Shown: piece by piece, positions 27,293-39,892 of the stretch
How positions within the stretch are numbered: position 1 is the first letter of the stretch
Layout: every line of letters starts with the position of its first letter
Program-made: the position numbers and the translations under genes
Assembly (NCBI RefSeq): GCF_001443045.1
Contig: NZ_LKPJ01000007.1
Span: 48,859-112,858 of the forward strand
DNA: 64,000 nucleotides
Direction of reading: 5' to 3'
Source: Burkholderia ambifaria
Lineage (GTDB): Bacteria > Pseudomonadota > Gammaproteobacteria > Burkholderiales > Burkholderiaceae
The notes under the pieces: model-generated
The model's input: the letters and a program-made list of their open reading frames with translations, nothing else
What the model was told of the DNA's origin: nothing
The model's database searches: none

Positions 27293-27538
27293 TCAGCGCG
27301 CGACGTTGCGCCGCGGGAACAGGCACGGATGTGCCTTCACGTACAGGTTCGGATTGCCGCAGCGATGCCCAGCGTAGTCGATTTGCTCGCCGGGAATCAA
27401 TGCGGCGGCAACGGGCTGTGCTTGCGCCGCATCGGTCCATGCGACCGGTCCACAGCCCGGGCGCATGGACGCGCAGCCTGCAACGAGCGGGACGAACAGC
27501 ATGACGACGAGCGACGAGCGAACAGACAGGCGATTCAC
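27293..27538 (-). CDS. Small lipoprotein of unknown function
   Basis: Predicted 81-residue lipoprotein. GTG at 27538 starts a short signal peptide with lipobox LVAGC; ATG at 27502 would begin inside the hydrophobic core. The mature part is about 60 residues, including ALIPGEQIDYAGHRCGNP and NLYVKAHPCLF with two Cys residues that may form a disulfide. I do not recognise a named family. It lies next to the DUF4148 gene on the other strand, both near the metal efflux operon. Confidence 0.5.
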   Translation of the reverse strand: MNRLSVRSSLVVMLFVPLVAGCASMRPGCGPVAWTDAAQAQPVAAALIPGEQIDYAGHRCGNPNLYVKAHPCLFPRRNVAR

Positions 27539-27709
27539 TTGGAGAACGAATGAAAGAGTCGTGATGGGACGGTCCGCTGTCGAGACGCTCGCGGCGAACG
27601 ATGCACAAGCCAGCAGCCGGCTCGGATATCGGCGGCATGACGGCCGACACATCCGCTGCGGGCTGACTGCATGTTCCGTTCTGGCTCCGTCGCATGCATG
27701 ACCCGAACA

Positions 27710-27723
27710 TGACGATTGCGTCA
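27710..27723. promoter_or_regulatory. TGAC-N6-GTCA box 1
   Basis: TGACGATTGCGTCA, a perfect palindrome in its outer 10 bases. Its form is that of the CusR/CopR-type heavy-metal response regulator box. It lies 117 bases upstream of the DUF4148 start and 33 bases centre-to-centre from box 2, i.e. three helical turns. The same arms occur upstream of czcC. Confidence 0.5.
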
Positions 27724-27742
27724 CGCGCGTCGCCGCGCAATC

Positions 27743-27756
27743 TGACGCACTTGTCA
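27743..27756. promoter_or_regulatory. TGAC-N6-GTCA box 2
   Basis: TGACGCACTTGTCA, with the same 4-base arms and 6-base spacing as box 1 and the czcC box. It lies 84 bases upstream of the DUF4148 start. Confidence 0.45.
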
Positions 27757-27839
27757 TCTGCCGATCACGGTCACGCCGGGCTGTTTTCGCATACTGGGTC
27801 CATGGATCGCCACCCGGCGGCCTCAACAAGGAGAGCACC

Positions 27840-28118
27840 ATGAAAACCGCAAAACTCGCAGCCCTGTTCGTCACCGCCACGCTGTCGTTCGGCATCGCCG
27901 CGCAAGCCGCCCTCGCGCAAACGCCGGGCAAGACCCGCACCGAAGTCATCAACGAACTGAAGCAGGCGCAGCACGACGGCGTGGTGCCGACGAGCAAGAC
28001 GCAGTATCCGCCGACCGGCGACATCGTCGCGCGCAACAAGGCGCTTCACGGGATGTCGGTGCATGCCGGCGAGAAGGCGCCGCAGGCCGACAATCACGAC
28101 AGCCTCGCGGCCCGCTGA
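27840..28118 (+). CDS. DUF4148 small periplasmic protein
   Basis: Exported protein of 92 residues in DUF4148, a Burkholderiales family of unknown function. AAGGAGAG precedes the ATG at 27840. The signal peptide MKTAKLAALFVTATLSFGIA is cut after AALA, leaving about 66 hydrophilic residues. TRTEVINELKQAQHDGVVPT is the family signature (one helix, then YPP motif). Such proteins often lie beside two-component systems and metal or stress genes; here it is convergent with irlS, and its promoter carries two boxes of the type found upstream of the czc operon, so it may belong to the same metal response. Confidence 0.8.
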   Translation: MKTAKLAALFVTATLSFGIAAQAALAQTPGKTRTEVINELKQAQHDGVVPTSKTQYPPTGDIVARNKALHGMSVHAGEKAPQADNHDSLAAR

Positions 28119-28136
28119 TGCCGGTCACGCGCGTGC

Positions 28137-28159
28137 GCTGCCCCGCGATCGCGGGCAGC
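28137..28159. terminator. Hairpin between convergent genes
   Basis: GCTGC/GCAGC outer stem, one bulged C, then CCGCGA/TCGCGG, lying in the 97-base gap between the DUF4148 gene and the 3' end of irlS. No T tract follows, so it is only a possible terminator. Confidence 0.3.
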
Positions 28160-28215
28160 ATGCCGCGCGCCGCCTTGCCGCAGCGAACGTGCCGCCGTGT
28201 CTGATTGCTGCGATC

Positions 28216-29643
28216 TCACGCATGGGCTGCCGGCACGGCCTTCGGCGCGCCCGGCGGACGCGACGGAAAGCGCAGCCAGAATGTCGTGCGCCGGCCAGGG
28301 TCGCTGTCGACGCCGCATTCGCCGCCGTGGTTGTCCATGATCGACCGGACGATCGCGAGGCCGAGCCCCGTCCCCGATGCCGAATTGTGCCGCGACGGAT
28401 CGACGCGATAGAAGCGCTCGAAAATCCGCTCGACATGCTGTGCATCAATGCCCGGCCCCGTATCCGATACGGCGATCGTCGTCACGCCGCCCTGCTCCGA
28501 ACAGTCGAGCGTCACGACGCTGCCGCGCGGTGCGTAAGCCAGCGCATTGGACAGCAGGTTGCTCAACGCGCGCTGGTACAGCATGAGGTCCGCATCGACC
28601 CACGCATAGCCGTCGACCTTCACGGACACGCCCGCATCCTCGGCAAGGGGCTCGTAGTAGCCGGCGACACGCGACGCTTGCTCGGCCGCATCGAGACGCC
28701 GCACGTCGATCGACGTGCCGGCCTGCTCCGAGCGCGCGAGAAACAGCATGTCCTCGATCATCCGCGACAAGCGCTGATACTCGTCGATGCTCGACTCGAT
28801 CACGTACCGGTATTCATCCGCGCTGCGCGGCTGCGACAGCACGACCTGCGCGGCCGCCTGCAGGTTCGTGAGCGGCGTGCGCATGTCGTGTGCGAGATTC
28901 GACGAGAACTGGCTCAGCCGCGTAAACGATTCGTTCAGGCGTGCGAGCATCCCGTTGAACGCGTGCTCCAGCTCCTTCAGCTCGCCGGACGTATCGAGTT
29001 CCGGCAGCGGATGGGCAAGCCGGCTCGTCGACATCTGCTCGGCCCGCGCCGCGAAACGCCGCAGCGGGCTCAGCCCGAGCGCCGCGATGCCGTATGCGAT
29101 CACGGCCGCGAGCACGACGCCGAACACCTCGATCACGACGATCGTGTACGCATGCGTGCGCAGCAGCAGCACATCGGCGCTGCGGTCGTACTGCACCGCG
29201 ACGCGCACGACGGGCGCACCTGCGCCGGCAAGCGGCACGGTCATCACCAGATACTGATGCCGCGCACGTGGCGGCGCGACAAACACCGGAATGCGGCCGG
29301 CGTCCGTCGACAGCAGCGGCGCATAGGTGCGAAACCCCGGCGTGCCGACGATGCGCGTGCCGGTCGCATCGTAGATCGCGAGATCCATGTTCGGATGCCC
29401 ATGCAACTGGTCGATCCAGATATCGGTGTTGCGGGCGACGTCGGCCGTCGAACGCGCTTCGGACAGGTGCGTACCCAGCGCGGCGGAAATGCCGGCCATC
29501 TGCTCGGCCGCCGTCGTCCCGATGCGATTGCTCAGCGCCTCGTACAGCGCGACGCCGCTCGATGCGAGGATCACCGACGTCGACAGGACGATCAGCGCGG
29601 TCAGGCGTCCGCGCAGCGTGCGCGGCAGCAGGCGCGCGATCAC
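28216..29643 (-). CDS. irlS: Heavy-metal sensor histidine kinase
   Basis: Membrane histidine kinase of 475 residues, CusS/IrlS/CzcS type. The GTG at 29643 overlaps the response-regulator stop in GTGA, so the long frame to 29853 is not used. Domains: helix 1 ([23 protein letters not shown], about 12-34), a 130-residue periplasmic sensor, helix 2 ([24 protein letters not shown]), HAMP, DHp with the phosphorylated His in [16 protein letters not shown], and the ATPase domain with N box ([14 protein letters not shown]), G1 (VSDTGPGI), F box (IFERFYR) and G2 (GTGLGLAI). The partner is the regulator just upstream; both follow the Czc efflux genes. It probably senses Zn, Cd or Co in the periplasm. 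Confidence 0.9.
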   Translation of the reverse strand: MIARLLPRTLRGRLTALIVLSTSVILASSGVALYEALSNRIGTTAAEQMAGISAALGTHLSEARSTADVARNTDIWIDQLHGHPNMDLAIYDATGTRIVGTPGFRTYAPLLSTDAGRIPVFVAPPRARHQYLVMTVPLAGAGAPVVRVAVQYDRSADVLLLRTHAYTIVVIEVFGVVLAAVIAYGIAALGLSPLRRFAARAEQMSTSRLAHPLPELDTSGELKELEHAFNGMLARLNESFTRLSQFSSNLAHDMRTPLTNLQAAAQVVLSQPRSADEYRYVIESSIDEYQRLSRMIEDMLFLARSEQAGTSIDVRRLDAAEQASRVAGYYEPLAEDAGVSVKVDGYAWVDADLMLYQRALSNLLSNALAYAPRGSVVTLDCSEQGGVTTIAVSDTGPGIDAQHVERIFERFYRVDPSRHNSASGTGLGLAIVRSIMDNHGGECGVDSDPGRRTTFWLRFPSRPPGAPKAVPAAHA

Positions 29644-30322
29644 TTCGCCGCGCCGTCGCGCGCTTCGAGTACGTAGCCCATCCCGCGCACGGTGTGGATC
29701 AGCTTCGGTTCGTACGCGTCGTCGATCTTCGAGCGCAGCCTCCGGATCGCTGAATCGACGACGTTCGTGTCGCTGTTGAAGTTCATGTCCCACACCTGCG
29801 ACGCGATCGTCGCGCGCGGCAGGATCTCGCCCTCGCGACGCATCAGCAGCCACAGCAGCGCGAACTCCTTCGCGGTCAACAGGATCGTGTCGCGCTGCCG
29901 CGTGGCCTTGCGCCGCGTGAGGTCGAGTTCGAGATCGGCCACGCGCAGCGTGTTCGAATCGCGCGGCTGGCCGCGCCGCAGGATCGACTTGATGCGCGCG
30001 GTCAGCTCGACGAAATCGAACGGCTTCGCAAGATAGTCGTCGGCGCCGAGCTCCAGCCCCTTCACGCGATCGCCGACGTCGTCGCGCGCGGTGAGAAACA
30101 GCACGGGTGTCGACTTGCTGCGCCGCAGGTTCTGCAACAGCGTCCAGCCGTCCTGCCCCGGCAGCATCACGTCGAGCACGAGCAGGTCGTACTCCTCGGT
30201 CTCGGCCTGGTGCTGCCCCGTGATGCCGTCCTCCACCCAGTCGACGACATAGCCGGCCTCGGTCAAGCCCTTGCGCAGATACGCGCCCGTTTTCGGTTCA
30301 TCCTCGACAATCAGAATTCGCA

Positions 30323-30323
<1 letters not shown>
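29640..30323 (-). CDS. irlR: OmpR-family heavy-metal response regulator
   Basis: Response regulator of 227 residues with an N-terminal receiver (phospho-Asp in [13 protein letters not shown]; acidic pocket EDEP; Lys in [10 protein letters not shown]) and a C-terminal OmpR-type winged helix ([33 protein letters not shown]). It is very close to IrlR of B. pseudomallei as I recall it. The czcA stop and this start share TGATG; a GTG at 30326 would give a 4-base overlap instead. So czcA, irlR and irlS are translationally coupled, and the system makes its regulators in proportion to its pump. A TGAC-N6-GTCA box upstream of czcC is the probable binding site for positive autoregulation. Confidence 0.92.
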
Positions 30324-35154
<4,831 letters not shown>

Positions 35155-35180
35155 GACGATCCTTCAGGTGAGAAGCGCGG

Positions 35181-36497
35181 CTATTGCGCGACGGCCGCGA
35201 GCGGCGTGCCGACGAGCCGGCCGATGTCGGCGCGTGCCGCATGCGCGTCGGCGAGCGCGCGCACGTATTGCGATTGCCCCTGGAACAGCGTGCGCTGCGC
35301 ATCGAGCACATCGAGGAAACTGAACTTGCCGAGCTCGTAGCCGCGCGACATCGCGTCGAGCGCGAGCCGCGCGCCGGGCAGGATGTCGGTCTTCAGCCGC
35401 CGCGCTTCCTGCGCGGCCGCGTCGAAATCCGCATACGCCTGCGTGAGCGCGAGCCGCAACCGCGTACGCTCGCGCTCGAGATCGGCGTTCGCGCGCTCGG
35501 CCTTGTGCGCCGCTTCGAGCAGCGTGCCCTTGTTGGTGTCGAACAGCGGGATCGGGATCGACACGCCGACCACCGCCTGGTTGTCCGGCACGCCGCCGGT
35601 CGTCACCCGCTTCACGCCCGCGCCGACCGTCACGTCGGGGATACGCCGCGCGCGTTCGAGCGACACGGCCGCGTTCGCGCGCAGCATCTCCGCACGCGCG
35701 GCGCGGGCGAGCGGTGCGTCGTCGAGCTGCGCGGCGAGCGTGGACAGCGGCTCGACCGCGGGCACCGTTTCCAGATCGCCGAGCGCGACGCGCCGGTCGC
35801 TGCCCGCTTCGCCCATCGCTGCATTCAGCTTTTCGCGCGCGACGTCGGCCCGGCCGAGCGCAGTCACCACCTCGATCTGCACGCCGGCCGCCGCGACCTG
35901 CGCCTTGGTCGCCTCGACCGGCGACACCTTGCCGGCCTGCGCGCGGCGACCCGCGAGATCCGCGGAGCGCGCGGCGATCGCGGCCGATTCCTCGGTGACC
36001 TGGAGCTGGCGTTGCGCGGCGAGCAGCCCGTAGAACGCGGCGATCACGTCCGCGCGCACGGCGGCGCCCTGCTCGTCGAGCGACGCGTTCGCGGCCTCGC
36101 GGCCGTACGACGCGACGTCGAGCCGCGCGCGGCGCTTGCCGCCGAGTTCGATGGTCTGGTTGATCAGCGCGATCGATGTGCGCTCCGCGCGGCTGAAGCC
36201 TTCCTGCAGGAACGACACTTCAGGATTGGGACGCGCGCCGGCCTGCATCAGCGCGCCGGCCGATGCGTCGAGGTCAGCGCGTGCACCGCGCAGCGCCGGG
36301 TTGTTGCGGGCGGCGGCCGCGAGTGCGTCGGACAGCGTCAGCGACGGGAACGACGGGACGTCGGATGGCGGTGCAACGCGCGGCGCCGCGCCACCGGACT
36401 CAGCAGGCGTCGCGACCTGCGGCGACTGCGCATGGGCCGTCGCGGCCGTCGCGGCCGTCGCGAAGACGACGGCCACGGCGAGGGTGAGCTTGAGCAT
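35181..36497 (-). CDS. czcC: CzcC-type outer-membrane efflux channel
   Basis: TolC-family outer-membrane factor of 438 residues. The start at 36497 (MLKLTLAVAVVFATAATAATAHA) gives a Sec signal peptide; nine more upstream codons lack support. Two structural repeats of the OEP family are visible (LSDALAAAARNNPALRGARADLDAS and the second copy around PLARAARAEMLRANAAVSLERARRIPDVTVG). It forms the trimeric exit duct for metal ions delivered by CzcA/CzcB. First gene of the efflux operon, with a CusR/IrlR-like box 69 bases upstream. The order czcC, czcB, czcA then regulators is typical of Cupriavidus and Burkholderia. Confidence 0.88.
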   Translation of the reverse strand: MLKLTLAVAVVFATAATAATAHAQSPQVATPAESGGAAPRVAPPSDVPSFPSLTLSDALAAAARNNPALRGARADLDASAGALMQAGARPNPEVSFLQEGFSRAERTSIALINQTIELGGKRRARLDVASYGREAANASLDEQGAAVRADVIAAFYGLLAAQRQLQVTEESAAIAARSADLAGRRAQAGKVSPVEATKAQVAAAGVQIEVVTALGRADVAREKLNAAMGEAGSDRRVALGDLETVPAVEPLSTLAAQLDDAPLARAARAEMLRANAAVSLERARRIPDVTVGAGVKRVTTGGVPDNQAVVGVSIPIPLFDTNKGTLLEAAHKAERANADLERERTRLRLALTQAYADFDAAAQEARRLKTDILPGARLALDAMSRGYELGKFSFLDVLDAQRTLFQGQSQYVRALADAHAARADIGRLVGTPLAAVAQ

Positions 36498-36565
36498 GTT
36501 CGGTTCTGCGATAACGGATCGCAACCGATGCTACGGATCGGGCGCAGTGTGAACATGAGGCGAAT

Positions 36566-36581
36566 ATGACAATTCCGTCAT
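36566..36581. promoter_or_regulatory. Metal response regulator box upstream of czcC
   Basis: ATGACAATTCCGTCAT, an inverted repeat with 5-base arms and 6-base spacing, resembling the CusR box (AAAATGACAANNTTGTCATTTT). It lies about 69 bases upstream of the czcC start on the strand where IrlR would activate the operon. Confidence 0.6.
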
Positions 36582-36714
36582 CTACCGGCGCATCGACATG
36601 ATGCGTCTTCACGACACCCATCGCCGCACGGCGCCTCTCACGATCGAGTGTCGGTCATGAATTGTTCATGATGAAATTTTCGAACATGTCTAATAGACTT
36701 CACTCAACAAAAAC

Positions 36715-37428
36715 ATGATCGTTATGCATTCCTTTTTAAATATCAAACATTCAATGAACGATCATATCGACGAAGACGAATGGATCCTTGTAACAACCGG
36801 GCGAACGAACACGATTCCGGGATCCATACACGAAGTCGAACTTGACCTTGCCCGCATCTGCCCAATTATGTCGAACAAGGAATTCAGGGCGCTATTTGTT
36901 CGGTTGAGGGACGCTGCGGCGCAATTGATTCTAGACCGCATTGAGGGATTGTCACGGTGGGACAGAAACGAAAGAGAACGCGTGGCAACGTGGTTCGGTC
37001 GAGCGGATCAAAATGTCCGTGGAACGCTGGAAACCGGTCTTCCAAGGCTCTTGACCGCCACTCGCGAGTTGAAACCCGAAAACGTGATTCGCTGGGACGA
37101 ACAGACCGGCAGAAATATAACCTGCACGGTATTCCCTGACGATGGCAACACCGATGCTGCTGTCTGCAAGCCCGATTCCGCAAGACGAATCATCACCATC
37201 TATCCGCATTTCTGCACACTTCCTGATGCGGACTTATGGACAGCATGCAAGCTCAAGACGATCATTCACGAATGCACGCATTACACCGACGTGTTCGACT
37301 CTGACGATTTGATGTACGGACAAGGAACCGGTCTGCAATACTGGGTCAGAAGTCATCCGGAATCCGCTATCCGGAACGCTGACAGTCTGGCTGCTTACGT
37401 AGCCCATTTCGACAGAAAATTATGGTGA
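36715..37428 (+). CDS. M35-like (aspzincin) zinc metallopeptidase, possible toxin
   Basis: Predicted zinc peptidase of up to 237 residues. The zinc site is HECTH (IIHECTHYTDVF), followed by DSDDLMYGQG, which supplies the third Asp ligand of the aspzincin group (family M35, deuterolysin and peptidyl-Lys endopeptidase), and then NADSLAAYVAHFD, equivalent to the conserved NAD-x-Y segment after the site. C-x-C cysteines (CTVFPDDGNTDAAVC) also fit. No signal peptide is seen; starts at 36715, 36724 and 36754 are all possible, and none has a good ribosome binding site. Base composition and codon use are clearly more AT-rich than neighbours, so it was probably acquired. Its stop overlaps the next gene by seven bases. 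Such compact M35 domains occur in secreted effectors, so this may be a toxin whose partner is next door. Confidence 0.7.
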   Translation: MIVMHSFLNIKHSMNDHIDEDEWILVTTGRTNTIPGSIHEVELDLARICPIMSNKEFRALFVRLRDAAAQLILDRIEGLSRWDRNERERVATWFGRADQNVRGTLETGLPRLLTATRELKPENVIRWDEQTGRNITCTVFPDDGNTDAAVCKPDSARRIITIYPHFCTLPDADLWTACKLKTIIHECTHYTDVFDSDDLMYGQGTGLQYWVRSHPESAIRNADSLAAYVAHFDRKLW

Positions 37429-37916
37429 ATTCGACAATTCATTCGCAGGGCACAGTCGCTCGATTTGCTGTTCCGCTTATACTTATGATGATTTCGCCGC
37501 TATCGGTCGCGTGTACCGTCATGCAGTTTATGGAAACATCACTTCCGTTCAACGCGACTGAACTTTCAAACCAGGACCGGCTGCGTGTCGCAGATATGAT
37601 GATCGAAGCAAGAAAGTGGCCTGGCGCGACGATCGGAGCGGATGTCGTTGCCGGAGCCTACATCGGAGAGCGAAATCGCGATCGTCTCATAGACGCACGT
37701 GCGAACGATGTTAAAAGCTATTTGAAGCAGTTAGGTATCGACGAGAATGCCATCTGGATCAACAAGCTGACGTTCACTGAGGACATGGCACGCAATGGTA
37801 ACGGCGATCTGGACCTGCGCCAGATTGCAATCCAGCTAGTCCCGCTTTGCGAACGGGGATGCGGATACCTCTGCAACGATCCTCGCGTTATGCCTACTTC
37901 GAACGCAATCCGATAA
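37422..37916 (+). CDS. Exported small protein, OmpA-like fold, partner of the M35 peptidase
   Basis: Exported protein of 164 residues. N-terminal signal with hydrophobic core FAVPLILMMISPLSVAC; the Cys makes a lipoprotein likely. The mature part contains RLIDARANDVKSYLKQLGIDENAIWI and RQIAIQLVPLC, in the pattern of an OmpA-C-like domain (helix with RA-x-x-V-x-x-YL-x-x-x-GI, then a strand with charged-polar residues). Its start overlaps the peptidase stop by seven bases, so the two are translationally coupled. Codon use is AT-rich as in the peptidase. A natural idea is a periplasmic immunity or inhibitor protein against the peptidase, but no known immunity family is recognised. Confidence 0.6.
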   Translation: MVNSTIHSQGTVARFAVPLILMMISPLSVACTVMQFMETSLPFNATELSNQDRLRVADMMIEARKWPGATIGADVVAGAYIGERNRDRLIDARANDVKSYLKQLGIDENAIWINKLTFTEDMARNGNGDLDLRQIAIQLVPLCERGCGYLCNDPRVMPTSNAIR

Positions 37917-37977
37917 CGCTGCCCCGTAGCGGCATCGCGTCGCTACGGGTCATTCATACAATGAAGCGATTCGCGGC

Positions 37978-39186
37978 TCAACTGGTCCCGCGCTTGGTCC
38001 GCATGCGCAACTCGAGCCAGTCGAGCAGTTGCCGCCCGTCGCGTTCGCCGAACCATTGCGCATGCCCGATCAGATAACCGTCGTACGCCACGTCGACGAT
38101 ATCGGGCGCGTTGACGATACAACCGAAATACGCGACCTCCGACAGCGCGAACTCCGTATGCGCGATCGGCAGCATCGCGACCAGCGCCGCATACGCATCG
38201 TCGCTCAGCGGTTCGAGCGACTCGTAGCCGTCGAGCAGCGCCGCGATCTGTTCGTACTCGACACGGCGCGCAGCGGCCGGCGCCATCCAGTCGACCGTGT
38301 TGCGCTCGATCGCGAGTGCGAGATCCATCACCGCGCAGGTACGATCCGACAAACCGAAGTCGAGCACGGTCCGCACCTGCGCACCGGGCCCGGCGTCGGT
38401 CCACAGCAGGTTCGACGCATGCCAGTCGCCATGCGTCCACAGCGGCGGCAACGCAGGCAACAGCGGCACGAGGCGCGCGTGATGCGGGCCGATGACGTTC
38501 GCGACGTCGCCGCGCCAGTCGCGCGCACCGAGCGCCTTGACGAGCAACGGTTGCGCCGTGACCCAGCGTTCGAGCGCACCGGCTAGATCGCTCGACGACA
38601 GCACGCGAAAACTCGACAGCAGCGGGCGCACCGGCCGCGCCGGCGCATCGTAGCCGGCCGACGCGCGATGCAGCTCGGCCAGCGCGCGGCCGGCCGCATA
38701 CGCATGCGAAGGATGCGTGAACGGCTTCCACGACATCACGCCGCGATACACGTCGACACCCGGCGCGACCACGTGCACTTCATACGTCCAGTCGCCGGAT
38801 GCGAACGCGGTTGCGCCGTCGCGACCGGCGAGCACGTCCGCCACCGGCACGCCGTGCGCGCGCAGATGCGCGATGAAGCGATGCTCTTCCTCGAGCCCGG
38901 CGACGTCGCGCAGGCTCACGTGATGACGCTTGACGAACAGCGCGCGCTCGTCGGTCGTGCGCGCCAGCACGGCCGCCGAGAACGGCCGCGGGCTGTGCCA
39001 CGTGAGGCGCGCGGGCGCGCCGGCGCCGTCGATCCGCGCGAGCACGGCCGCGACCTCGTCGTGCGTCATCAGCGGCCAGTCGCGTTCGGCCTGTTCGCCG
39101 TCGACGCCGAACTGCGGCGGCGCGACCTCGCGCGCCTGCGCGGCGTCACGCGATGCCGGCGCATCCGGCTCGAGTGGAAATGACAT
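37978..39186 (-). CDS. APH-family phosphotransferase (kinase-like)
   Basis: Cytoplasmic kinase-like protein of 402 residues of the aminoglycoside/choline phosphotransferase family. The catalytic loop is WTHGDWHASNLLW (HGDW-x-x-N) and the metal motif VLDFGLSD, both complete. Upstream are an ATP-lobe lysine (ALFVKRHHV) and a Glu. It follows a PnuC-type permease gene by 35 bases, downstream of a TonB receptor, so its substrate is probably the imported vitamin (thiamine or a nicotinamide riboside), which would be trapped by phosphorylation; this is inference from neighbours. Drug resistance is less likely in this context. Start at 39186. Confidence 0.8.
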   Translation of the reverse strand: MSFPLEPDAPASRDAAQAREVAPPQFGVDGEQAERDWPLMTHDEVAAVLARIDGAGAPARLTWHSPRPFSAAVLARTTDERALFVKRHHVSLRDVAGLEEEHRFIAHLRAHGVPVADVLAGRDGATAFASGDWTYEVHVVAPGVDVYRGVMSWKPFTHPSHAYAAGRALAELHRASAGYDAPARPVRPLLSSFRVLSSSDLAGALERWVTAQPLLVKALGARDWRGDVANVIGPHHARLVPLLPALPPLWTHGDWHASNLLWTDAGPGAQVRTVLDFGLSDRTCAVMDLALAIERNTVDWMAPAAARRVEYEQIAALLDGYESLEPLSDDAYAALVAMLPIAHTEFALSEVAYFGCIVNAPDIVDVAYDGYLIGHAQWFGERDGRQLLDWLELRMRTKRGTS

Positions 39187-39221
39187 GAACGACGTAGCTC
39201 CGTAGTTGAATCGGCCGCGAA

Positions 39222-39833
39222 TCAGCCCGCCGGGCTCGCGCTCGCGCGCAGCGCGTCGGCGGTCCGGCTCCAGTCGCGCCAGCCGACGACGGCGAGCGCG
39301 ATGAACAGCGCATAGAGTCCGGCCGTCAGATACAGCTCCTTGAACACGAACATCCCGACGTACACGACGTTCACGACGATCCACAGCCCCCACGACGCGA
39401 TGTAGCGCCGTGCGGTCCAGTATTGCGCGACGAGGCTGAACGCGGTCAGCGACGCATCGACGAACGGCAGCGCCGCATCGGTCCAGCGCGCCATCATCCC
39501 GCCGAGCAGCGCGCTGCCGATAACTGCCGCGATCAGGTCGGGCAGCATCTGGCGCGGCCGCACGCCGGTGACGGGTGCGACGTCGCCTTGCGGTGCCGCG
39601 CCGCCGCTCGCCTCGAGCGTACGCTGCGCGATCCAGCGGCGCCAACCGTACACCTGCAGCACCGCGAACGCGCCCTGCAGCAGCATGTCGGAATACAGCT
39701 TCGCGTCGAAGAAGATCCAGCCGTACAGCGCGACCGACGCAAGCCCGACCGGCCAGCACAGCATGCGCCGCTTCGCGGTCAGCCAGATCGCGAGGGCGCT
39801 GACGGTCACGCCGGCGATTTCGAGTGGGGACAT
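39222..39833 (-). CDS. PnuC-family vitamin permease
   Basis: Inner-membrane facilitator of 203 residues of the PnuC family (nicotinamide riboside, or thiamine in the PnuT branch). Seven hydrophobic segments are visible. Signature segments are AKRRMLCWPVGLASVALYGWIFFDAKLYSDMLLQ, VYGWRRW and YIASWGLWIVVNVVYVGMFVFKELYLTAGLYALF. PnuC proteins move unphosphorylated vitamins by facilitated diffusion, so a kinase is required to trap substrate; the kinase-like gene directly downstream fits. The TonB receptor directly upstream (60 bases) would bring the vitamin through the outer membrane. Nicotinamide riboside and thiamine specificity cannot be separated here, and no NadR-like gene is nearby. Confidence 0.85.
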   Translation of the reverse strand: MSPLEIAGVTVSALAIWLTAKRRMLCWPVGLASVALYGWIFFDAKLYSDMLLQGAFAVLQVYGWRRWIAQRTLEASGGAAPQGDVAPVTGVRPRQMLPDLIAAVIGSALLGGMMARWTDAALPFVDASLTAFSLVAQYWTARRYIASWGLWIVVNVVYVGMFVFKELYLTAGLYALFIALAVVGWRDWSRTADALRASASPAG

Positions 39834-39892
39834 CGTCTGTACTCTCCTGGTTGGCTGCCGGGGCCGCGCATCATGCGGCCGGGTCCGGACGA

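Larger units (their letters stand above)
27539..27839. promoter_or_regulatory. Control region between the small lipoprotein and DUF4148 genes
   Basis: This 301-base divergent gap holds two TGAC-N6-GTCA boxes (27710-27723, 27743-27756), listed separately. I see no gene in it. Confidence 0.5.

Noticed and set aside
38297..38482. Small plus-strand frames across the APH-type, PnuC and TonB genes
   Set aside because: All are antisense shadows with Arg/Pro-rich composition, while the minus-strand genes have clear motifs.
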